From: Chrysopilus asiliformis
Taxonomy: Eukaryota; Arthropoda; Insecta; Diptera; Rhagionidae
Assembly (NCBI GenBank): GCA_964034945.1
Contig: OZ035961.1
Location: 42,188,184 to 42,252,183, forward strand
DNA: 64,000 nt
Direction: 5' to 3'
The notes under the pieces were generated by a model. That model did not search any database and had not been told where the DNA came from. It was given only the letters and a program-made list of their open reading frames with translations. Below are positions 43,801 through 53,600 of the stretch, in pieces. The first letter of the stretch is position 1; each line of letters opens with the position of its first letter. Both the position numbers and the translations under genes were made by a program.

Positions 43801-46800
43801 TTTTAAAAGTTGTTTTAAGATTTTTCCGGTAATAGTCATAGGCCCTTACCAATGAGCTGTTACTAACTTAGTAACAACTTAAGATTTGTGCGAAACGGTC
43901 TAATTGCATGGTAATTCTAGTGCGTTTTTATTCATTTATCACAGTAAACTGGAAACTTTCCAATAAAAATTAGAATTTGAACCGAAATTAGCAAGCAATC
44001 AGCCCGTTTCGCACACGCCAAAAGTTGTTACTAATTTAGTTACAACTCATTGGTAAGGGCCATAGTCTGGTAATAGGGCGATTAACCTTATTTCTAACAA
44101 AAATTCGTAAAAAAAAGTCACACAACAAAAAATAATAAAACCGACTTTTAATAATATCTTAAGATGTTTGTTTCAGTATATCCTGGTAATCTTTTTGTAC
44201 AGCCATTACAAAATGGTGATATCCACCTGTGGACACAACAGTTTGTTGGAGTTCATGACCGTGAAAAGCCAGTACTTATTGACAAACTATTGCGGAATCG
44301 AACATTTTTGACGAAAAATAATCTATATCCGGACAAGCTGCAGGACCTTCAAGGACAAAATTTAACGATGTCGATTCTTACGTATTTGCCTTACTGCATT
44401 AGTTACTCTACGGTAATTTTTTTTAACAAATTGTCATAGTATTCAAAACTATTTAATCAGGACAGCGGACATGTAAAGTAATGTTAATCATTGACACTCA
44501 AAGATTGTCTAATTACAAAAGTTTTAATAAAAACCCAATTTTGGTTTAATTTAAGTTTTTTTTTTATAAATTTTTCTTGGTTGAGCGATATTATTTTTTT
44601 TGTTTATTTAAAGACCACCTTTTATTATTACCTGTTCAAAAATATGTGTTCTGTTTTCAACAGGCCTTAAAATTCGAAATATGCTAAATCTCATTTTTTA
44701 TCGTTTCAAATATTCCTTAAAGCCAAAAGGCAAAGGAACCGTAGATTCGTTGGGAACTTCTGATAAAAATGTATTCTTCGATGGAACTGAAGCTTTGTTA
44801 ATGATTGAGTTTTGCAAACGAAGGAATTGTACTATCAAAGCAATACCATGTAAAAAAAAATCTTTTTCAATATACAAAAGACAAAATTTAAATATTTTCA
44901 TGATAGATGGTCCGGATGGATGGGGAGGAATCTACCCTAATGGAAGTGCCGACGGTATGTTAGGAGCCTTATATGAAAAGCGTGTTGACTTTGGAATTTG
45001 CTGTCTATACAACTGGTACAACGAAATATTCGATACCTCCCGATTCACAGCGAAATCAGGTGTCACTTTGCTCGCACCAATTCCATCGTAAATTATTTAC
45101 AACGTTTTTGGTATTGCACATGTTTACAACTTAAAAACTTTTTTAGACAATATCCTCCATATTTAACTGCGGTGCTACCATTCGATAAGATTGTTTGGTC
45201 ATGCATTATAATCACCATGGCAATTGGATCAATTACTTATTTCTTTATAAAGTATTACATATGGAGGGTTCACGAACGTCAAACCAAATTCCATTTTATT
45301 AATAATTTTATATTTACGAATTTAGAGGTAGCTGCGATCTTCTTCCAACAATCATACACCCAAAAACGGTAAGTATGGTATAATATTAAACACCCCAAAG
45401 ACCTTTGATAAATGTAAAATAAAAGCTAGTGTCCTTTGATTTACGACGCTTCGATATAAGACATTTTTATGTCCGCATGTCCATCCGTATGTCTGTCTGT
45501 CCGTTTGTCGTTCCATGAACAACAAAAACTTTCGAAAGGATTGAACTAGAGACTTGAAATTTTGTATAGTTGCGGTTCTCGTAAATGGCTAGGCTAAGTT
45601 TTTGAACGAGCAAAATTGGACCATTCCTACCCCCCTCCCCCATACAAACGAACCAGTTTTTGGCAATTTTCTCGAAAACGGTGAATCCTATTGCAAAATT
45701 TATAGAGGTAAAATGTTGTGTAGAATAGGATTTTACATAACTCATTCATTCATCAAAATCAAATCGGACCACTACTTCTACCCTGTCCCAAATGGAATAC
45801 TCTTTCCCTGTTTTCTCGAAAACTGTCCATTGTATCGAAAAAATTTTAAAGACGAAAAGTGTTTAGAATATAATTTTACATAGATTACCCATAAATCAAA
45901 ATCCAATCGGACCACTCCTTTCCCTCTCTTCCATACAAATGAATTTTTTAAAACAAACATTTTGCCTGTCATCATTTAGAGTATTTCACGATTGGCCCCT
46001 GGCAATTGTAGCTTTTCTTATGTTTTTGTTTTGTGTTATAGATTTGTTCATTTTGCCGCCAGATGTTGCATTGGATCTTTGCTAATAGCTGGTATAATAC
46101 TAGAATATTCGTACAGTAGCGGTCTTAAGTCGATATTAACGGTGCCAATTTATATGGATCCAATTGACACTACAGTAAAATTTGCACAGAGCGGATTAAA
46201 ATGGGGTGCTCCACATGACGCATGGGTCCTGACGATACTGAAATCAGAAGTTTCATATGAAAAAACTCTAAACCGAAATTTCGAAATTCGTCAATACGAG
46301 CAGCTCAGAAATCTTTCAAAAAGTAAAAATTATGGAATTGCAATTGAACGTTTGCATGGCGGTAACTACGCATTCGGAGAATATGTTCATCTTGATGCTT
46401 TGGAATATTTAATCGTTTGAATGTAGTATTTTGTGTTTAATTGTTTTACTAAGCAAACTGTACTTTTCTCAGATGCTTAAAGATGATATCTACATTGAGT
46501 ACACGATGGCGTTTTCTGTTCGAGGATGGCCACTAATGGAAAAGTTAAATACAATTATCCTACGAACTTTAGATCATGGAATACTTAATATGTGGCAGAC
46601 ATTAGTATAACAATGGTTTAAATTCTTGTTATTTCCAATAAAATTATATTTTTAGACAACTTCACAATATTTGGATAGGAAAACTGAACATGGATTATTG
46701 ATATTAGGCTCCGGTCACATTGAAAAACCTGCACCCACAACCCTCAATATTCATCATGTATCTGGACATTTATTAATATTATTAATTGGCAATATTGTTT

Positions 46801-46847
46801 CAGTTCTTATATTCGTTTGTGAAGTTATTTTTAATAAAATTCATTAG
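40838..46847 (+). CDS. Divergent ionotropic receptor, copy A (intact)
   Basis: Ten exons: 40838-40889, 40957-41171, 41232-41385, 44177-44412, 44723-44849, 44907-45087, 45147-45368, 46042-46414, 46473-46604, 46656-46847. They join in frame to 627 codons ending TAG. Exon limits rest on splice signals and agreement with copies B and C. Ligand-domain S1 starts at LYPDKLQDLQGQNL (exon 4) and continues FDGTEALLMIEFCK and GWGGIYPNGSADGMLGAL. M1 (about 337-358) follows LPFDKIVW. The pore region and M3 include IILEYSYSSGLKSILT (exon 8). M4 (about 600-622) is in SGHLLILLIGNIVSVLIF. This is the variant ionotropic receptor (IR) plan: a ligand-gated cation channel of sensory neurons. No large amino-terminal domain. 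Introns 2 and 5 are 60 and 57 nt, in frame and stop-free. A candidate AATAAA is at 46953. The ligand is unknown. Confidence 0.85.
41449..41725. mobile_element. Foldback MITE in IR-A intron 3
   Basis: Arms of about 120 bp (GCCCCCGGGCTAACTTTTG at the left, its near-complement at the right) are complementary with few mismatches around a centre of about 30 bp near 41590; the CCATCCCCCTGCAG block is a perfect match. It begins 62 bp after the exon 3 donor. Confidence 0.75.
41902..42481 (-). mobile_element. Defective DD41D-type mariner, copy 2
   Basis: TA duplications (41900-41901, 42482-42483); ends share TTCAATAAGGACATAACAAT in inverse orientation. The minus strand encodes MVKFTSEQRLEIIKTHYRN, then after a large deletion RSCDLTLLDFFLWGYVK with the third catalytic Asp. 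A TTTCATCATTTCAT-type simple repeat (42256-42301) marks the deletion. In IR-A intron 3. Confidence 0.8.
42988..43605 (-). mobile_element. DINE-1/mini-me-like element, copy E
   Basis: Full length, with the longest GACA/GACG microsatellite of the set (43374-43475). Ends as in the other copies. In IR-A intron 3. Confidence 0.75.
43841..44061. mobile_element. MITE with about 58-bp inverted repeats in IR-A intron 3
   Basis: GGCCCTTACCAATGAG and its near-complement AACTCATTGGTAAGGGCC bound 221 bp. The arms continue through TTGTTAC and CGTTTCGCACA. It may be flanked by ATA, but the duplication is ambiguous. Its right end is about 115 bp before exon 4. Confidence 0.65.
45478..46028 (+). mobile_element. 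Diverged DINE-like element in IR-A intron 7
   Basis: GTCTGTCTGTCCGTTTGTCG tract, GACTTGAAATTTTGTATAG, CATCAAAATCAAATCGGACC, then a second ATCAAAATCCAATCGGACC block and the end GGCAATTGTAGCTTTTCTTA. It stops about 14 bp before the exon 8 acceptor, so it supplies part of the intron's 3' end, including the T-rich stretch. Confidence 0.6.
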
Positions 46848-47385
46848 AGAGAAAATAAGGTGCTGATGTTTTTATTTTTCACAAATATGAAGCACAGATA
46901 CCACACTATTGACTATTGAAAAGAATTTTTCGAATACATCATTATATTTATAAATAAAAAATAAGGATTTTCATACATCGTTAGTTATGAGTTCTGCGGG
47001 ATCAATTTTTAATCAAACACTGAGCAAGAAATCTTACTTAGTAAATTTAACACCATTTTTTTCGTACACATAACACAACTTATAGAAAAAATATACTGAG
47101 GGAAAATTCAAATGACTTCAACCAAAAAGCAGTTGAATCAAATATAAAATTAACGATTTTTGTTTTGATTTAAATGAAAAGTGTTAAAACCAATTCAATT
47201 TTTTTTTGTCAGAGAAAACAGCGATGCCACAATAAAATAACTTCTCTTCTTTATTATTAGTGTAAGTTGATGAAATGGATTTATATGTTTATCTGTAGTG
47301 GCACTTTATATTCATTTCAATGTGGAAATATTTTACTTTATGTCCTGTTGAAAATATACGAGTAACATAAAATTACTGCAACTTA
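46848..47385. other. Spacer between receptor copies A and B
   Basis: AT-rich; AATAAA at 46953-46958 is a plausible polyadenylation signal for IR-A. Nothing else recognised. Confidence 0.4.
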
Positions 47386-47905
47386 TGGCGTTTTCGACTG
47401 GCATGCTCTTTTTGCTCTGAAGTTGCTCTAAATTTGCTCACTCTGAGATCTTGTGTTCGACTGAGATTTTTTGATCGCTCGAAAAAGAGTTACCTGTATG
47501 AGTGACGCAAGTACTCCGTATGCAAGCACTAAAAGAGCATTTTTCGAGCAATTTTGTGATCTGCCTAATGTAGTCAGATTTGAGTTGCTCTTTTGAGGTT
47601 AAGGCTAACAAAATCGTGTGGAATCGTAAATGGAAGATATTTATGATTTTGATTTCTTGGATTCTTCTTCATCTAGTGAAGAAGAATTTCATTTGGTCAG
47701 AAATATATTAGGGCAGTGTCAACTTAAGGGGAATATATCAAAATTAATTTTAATTTGTTTTATGCTTCTTCTTGTTCTTTGAGAAATGCTCGACTCCCAA
47801 GCAGAGGTGCTCGAAATCTACTCGAGATCTGCTCGAAATACCTTGCTCTAAACTGGGGTAGAGCGTGCTCTGAATCTGCCCTGAATCTGCCAGTCGAAAA
47901 CGTCA
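47386..47905. mobile_element. Harbinger-type MITE
   Basis: Ends TGGCGTTTTCGACTGGCA / TGCCAGTCGAAAACGTCA; TTA duplicated (47383-47385, 47906-47908). Rich in TTGCTC/GAGCAA words. 520 bp, non-coding. Confidence 0.75.
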
Positions 47906-47908
47906 TTA

Positions 47909-48438
47909 ATGAGTTTTAGATCAAAAATTTCAAACGAATGAATTCTTTTCGTGAATATGATAGTCGTCATATTTGGCAGAAAAAAAGATTTTCTTTTAAA
48001 TCTGAAAATATGGGCATAAAAAATCTTATGAAAAAATAACTTCTAGACGAAGATATTATCTCTAAAACTATTTTTTTTAATTGAGGCTAATGAAAAAATT
48101 AAGAAAAAGATTTAATATCGTATTCAAAAGTCACATAATTATCAGAAAAACCATATCGCCATCTTTTTTTTATTTTACGAGCATAAAAACAAGGAAAATA
48201 TATTCGTGTGTGCCGCCAACAACGATAATGTTTCTTCTCTTTTCTATTCGCCATTTTTAATAGTTCCGATATTTTATTTGAATCAAAATTATGTGGTCCA
48301 CTGTGACATTAGCTTACCACTAAGAATATCAAAGGGTCACTATGTCAATTTTGTTCTTGTGTCCAATAAAATACCAAAAAATTCCGACTACTGGCAATTC
48401 AACCCATATAAATTGGACATCTCTGTTCTAGAGCTATG
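47909..48438. other. Spacer, nothing recognised
   Basis: AT-rich DNA. A short plus-strand frame at 48206-48448 has no recognisable domain. Confidence 0.4.
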
Positions 48439-48440
48439 TA

Positions 48441-49866
48441 AAGGGTGATCCAATTGGAGATACTTTTTCTAATAGGGTTGTTTTGACAGTTCTTATGTGT
48501 CAACTGGCTTGTCTATATGACGTTTGTGTTCATTATTCAGTGCCATTTAATCATGAATAGACTTACGTTTGAACAACGTTTACTAATTGTGGAAACTTAT
48601 TTCCAAAAACATAACAAAACCTATAATTGCCAATCTGGCAATCATTGGAGACCCGTATGGTGATATTCGTATCAAAATTCGAACAGTTCTACCAAAATTC
48701 CACTTTGAAGTCAAACTTTCCAATAAGATTTTTTAAAATTTATTCCAATCGGATTTTGATGTATGGGAGTTTTATGTAGAATCATATCCTAAATAACTTT
48801 TGTTCTTGGACTTTTTTGATAAGATGCACCGTTTTTGAGATATTCGCAAAAAACGTTTTCGTTCGTATGGGGGGTGCCCCCCCTAATGGTCCATTTTTGC
48901 CCATTAACGAACTTAGCCTTGCATTTTACAAAAAACGGATCTGCGCAAAATTTCAAGTCTCTAGCTCAATCCGTGCGCCCGCAATCCGCGCCACAGACAG
49001 ACGGACAGACGGACAGACAGACGGACGGACATGCAAAATTCAATTTTTTTTTATCATTCTAAACACACTGGTGTAATTCATTTTTTTGTGCGATGACGGG
49101 ATCTTGGCGTTACAAACGGTAAGGCAAAGTTAATATACCCTTTGGTTTCACCATACGGGTATAATCAGTGCTCAGTTAGGAATTGTTATAGAGCTCTTCG
49201 TTCACATTTTGGTCGTCATAATTGTCCCACTGAACGCACTATTCGTGAAACCATCACCAAATTTCGAACTAATTTTACACTATTAGACATTCATCCATCA
49301 ACCAGAGTGCGTACAGCCCGTAGTAATGAAAATATTGCTGCAGTAGCAGAGAGTGTTCGTGAAGACCGTGATCAATCAATTGAGCTCGCTACAGAGCGTT
49401 GCCAAAAATTCAAGATATTGGTGTAGCTGACTTGTGGTTTCAACAGGATGGCACTACATGTCATACAGCTAACGATACAATCGCTTTATTGAGGGAAACG
49501 TTCGATGAAAACAACATCTCAAGAAATGGTCCTGTTAATTGGCCACCGAGATTTCGTGATCTGACACCATTGGATTACTTTCTGTGGGGATATGTGAAAT
49601 ATCTTGTTTACGTCGATAAACCCGGAACGATTACAGCTTTGGAAGCAAACATAACCCGTGCTATTCGCGGAATACCGACCGTGGTCGAAAATTGGACCCA
49701 CAGAATGGACCATTTAAGAGTTAGTCGTGAGCAACATTTGAAGGAAACTATCTTTAAACATTAAATGGCATGAACCAAACTAACAACTTAAAAAAAATTT
49801 CCTCAATATATTAATTATTATGTGTTTTATTTAAAAAAAACAGGAAGCTCTTATTGGATCACCCTT
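48441..49866 (+). mobile_element. Defective DD41D-type mariner, copy 3, with a DINE-like insertion
   Basis: TA duplications (48439-48440, 49867-49868) flank AAGGGTGATCCAAT / ATTGGATCACCCTT. The transposase starts MNRLTFEQRLLIVETYFQ (48554), is interrupted by a DINE-like element (48608-49163), resumes QCSVRNCYRALRSHFG in a helix-turn-helix region, and has an internal deletion before WFQQDGTTCHTA and PLDYFLWGYVK. The second and third Asp are 41 residues apart. The C terminus (LKETIFKH) and stop are intact. The first catalytic Asp is deleted. Confidence 0.9.
48608..49163 (-). mobile_element. DINE-1/mini-me-like element, copy F
   Basis: Inserted between the Phe-Gln and Asn-Gln codons of mariner copy 3. 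Removing it restores TTCCAAAATCAGTGC in frame, so the insertion made no evident target duplication, as for Helitron-type elements. 556 bp with a short GACA/GACG tract (48995-49030). Confidence 0.85.
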
Positions 49867-49868
49867 TA

Positions 49869-50680
49869 CAACAATGTTGTCCAGACAAACCGCTGCACTA
49901 TAAATTAACGAGTCCATAACTGAGAGCAAAGGGAAATTTTTGGGATATTTGATGAGGCAATGTCAGGCAATTGGGAAATTTGATGAGGCAGCTGCCTTCC
50001 CTTTGCATTTTGACAGTTCGCCATTAGAATCAAAAAAATTGAGATTAAAGAAAAACTTTAAATTGAATGAAGCACATATTTTAATGCAGTATATATTATG
50101 CAGAACCTAAAATTATGTGTTTTATGAAAAATATTACAGGTTATTGATACAGAGTGAAGTTGGCTGCGATGAATTATAGAAAAATTCCCTGTTTTGCTCC
50201 GGGTCATTACTTTGACGTTCCGTACTCTGCATAGCTCCAGAAGATTAAAAAAGTCACGCCTCTTAATAGCTAAAAACGTTACAACTTCCTTCATTCTGAC
50301 CTGTGAAATATTTATTTTGTTAAGTCAATGGTTATGAAAACATTGCCGATTGATAAAAAAATACATCTTACAAAAATGTAGTTGAAAATGTTACTAATGA
50401 TATATGAGCTATATGAATAATTTATATACAAATCAATTTATTTTTTTTAGATGTAAAGGGGTTATAATAAATTAAATGTTTTTCTATAGATTTGTTTGAT
50501 TTGAATACGATGGGTTACGGCTGTCAATATAAAAAGCTTAATTTGTTATTTCAACGTATTTTGAATGATTTCAATATTTCTATATAATCATTCTTGTCGC
50601 TTTGGCCTTCATCAGAGTTATATCGCAAGTTCGTTCAAAGTGTTAAATATCAATCTTACAGTGAACTGGAATTTTAAAAA
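49869..50680. other. Spacer upstream of receptor copy B
   Basis: No gene recognised. 49931-50017 is bounded by AGCAAAGGGAAAT and CTTCCCTTTGC in inverse orientation with repeated AAATTTGATGAGGCA inside, perhaps a small decayed element. Confidence 0.4.
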
Positions 50681-53600
50681 ATGATTTTATTCAAGAATAT
50701 TGTAAACTTCAACGTCAATCACTTGATCAAATTCTTGGGTACCTACATTTAAAAGCTTAATAAATCTGTTAAAAAATTTGATTGTTTATATTTTTCAGTT
50801 CAAACATACTTTCTAAATTTAAGCAGTATCGTAATTTTGTACGATTCAAATTGCGCTACTTTAATGTGCTATAACTACCTAACAAGCATTAGTAAAGCAC
50901 TTGCAGGAATAAATTCCCAAAGTCCTGTTGCCGTGCAGTGGATAAATGTTGGAATTATCGATGAGAAAACTTATTATACAACTTTTTTGAAAAATGTTGA
51001 TTTAGGTTCACAGGTATGAAATTATACTTATTCGAAACCAAAACTTTTTTTTTTAAATATAGATTTTTTCCTAGGGTTACATAACGGTTTTGAAAAATAC
51101 TTCGGATTTCATATCAGTAAAATATAATTGTACTCAAATTTCGCTATCAAGGCAAATGGATAAAAAATTCTTATTCCTTACATTTAACGAAAATATTACA
51201 AACATTTTTCAACACAAAAAACTCAGATGTAATTTTTCTTGTTCTATTTTGGATGCTGATAATTTAAATAAAATATTTCTAGTTTTTCCAAGTCATGTAT
51301 TAATGGAACCACATATAAATAATTGCTATCTGTTGTGGACGCAAAAGTTTGTGGGAACTCAGGATTACCTTCAACCCTTACTATTGAATATTTTCTTTAC
51401 CAATCAATCGTTCGCCAATAATAATTCATTGTATCCGGATAAATTAAGAGATTTACAAGGTCAAGAACTCCGTTTATCCAGTACTTCTTATGTACCTTAC
51501 ACCAATACAACATCACTGGTACTTTTTAAATATTCTAAAAGTTTTTTTTTAAATTGATTAGTGACGTTGTTCAGGAATCAGGAAAAGGTAATGTTGACGC
51601 TATTGGAAGCACAAACAAAACAATACTTTTTGATGGATCAGAAGCATTGCTAATTTTAGAATTTTGTAAAATTCGAAATTGTACTCTGAGGATCCGTCCA
51701 GGTAAGAAAGCATTCATTTGAAAATAGTATGTAAGGAACATTTTGAAAAACAAGAGTCTTTACAGTTTTCAAATTTTATGCGATTTTTTTATTTAAATTA
51801 AATGAAAATTCTGGTTTTACTCTTATTTTCTGTAAATAACAATACACCTATGCCTCGATATATGGCCCAGACACGCTCTAAAAATTAGGCTGTATATCGA
51901 ATTCGCGTATATCGAAATTCCGTATAACAAATCATTAATTTCCAGACAACTGAATACAATAAACTTAAGATTAGGAGCTGCTAGAACAAAATTTTGATAA
52001 AAAATTTAAAAAAAGCTAGAATTGCAAGGGGCCAATCGTCAAATACTCTAGATCAGGGAAACGCAACTTCATTTTTTGCCGTCCTGTCCGCCCAACAAAA
52101 CAACGACGCAGAACCAAAATTTTTGCAACTAGTAATGATAGTGCTTGGCCGGTAAAAAATAATTCGGCGTTATGTGCTAATAATTCAATTTATTTTATTT
52201 TTTTTCTACGGGCCAAGCTTGGACGTCGCGGGCCGCATCGAAAAGCCTCGCAGGCCGGACCCGGCCCGCGGGCCGCCAGTTGCGTATCCCTGCTCTAGAT
52301 GATGATAGACAAAATGTTAATTTAGAAAAATCCATTTATATACGAAAGGGGGAATGGAGTGGTCCGATTGGATTTTGATGTATAGATAAGTTATTTAAAA
52401 TCATTTTACCTTTATGAATTTTTCAATACCGTTTTCTAGAAAATTGTTCGTATGGAGAAGATGGGAAGAAATGGTCCAATTTTGCCCGTTCAAAAATTTA
52501 GCCTAGCCATTTACGAGAAACGTAACTATACGAAATTTCAAGTCTCTAGCTCAGTGATTCTTAACCTTTTTGATCACTTTTGAGCACTTTTGATCAGTAT
52601 AGGGATTCTGAGGGAACTGTCGATAATTATCGACAAGCGACTTATGTGCACATATTCAACTTTCTTTTAATTGTGTTGGTGGATACAGCACACTAATGCA
52701 GGTTTGACTTCCAATGCGATTTCCTTCACTCGGGTAACACTAATGGTTTGACGTCTGGAAATCTATTCCACATTTCCAAAGTTTTTATCGACATTTCCAA
52801 GGGATATCACTTGCTTTGTGAGGTGGCGAAAACAGTGCGTTTGCGTAGAAGTTTAGCGCATACAAAACACCAAGAGCAGGCGATATTAAAATTTGATTAG
52901 GCATGTGCGGAGTCAACATTTCAATGATTTCCACCGCTAGTGCCTGTGGCAGCCCATTTATTTCTATAAACCTCACAAACACATAAATTTAAAGTTTTTA
53001 AACATACATAATTTACGCTTTTTTACTTCAATTATTTATTGATGCTTATTATTTATTGATTCAATTCAATTATTTATTGATGCTATAGTATTAAGTATGT
53101 ATAAATTCAGTACAAACTTAATAACAATGATAAAGTGGTAAAATTCAGTCAAGAAATTCTATATGACAAATTTAATATAATGAGAATGTATTTATACACA
53201 TACCATTAGCATTGCAACTTATAAAATTCACATCGGGTAGGTAAAAAATTCTTCATCGCTGCGGATCTTCAAGAAAATTTCCTAACTTTAAACAAATTCC
53301 CTCTTATCGATATTCCACTGGCGATAAGTTTCGATTATGCTCAGAATCGGTGTACAGAAGAAAAATTTGCGGAGCACAAAAATCAAAGAGTCGAAAAACC
53401 AAAAGACATAACTTTTATTAAAAATTAAACTGATTATTACATAACAGTTAAAAATAACATCAATAAAAAAAATAAATAAAAAAATATTATATATTCGAAT
53501 GAAATTTATTTGAGGCGAAAATCATTTAAAGTGATACCCGAGCTTGTCGGTTTTTGCAGATTTCAGGGATATTGGGCCGTATTCTGTAATTTTCCATAAA

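Noticed and set aside
49400..49764. Intact gene for a DNA-binding protein
   Set aside because: It is the C-terminal half of a mariner transposase with an upstream deletion, bounded by the element's own terminal repeats and TA duplications.
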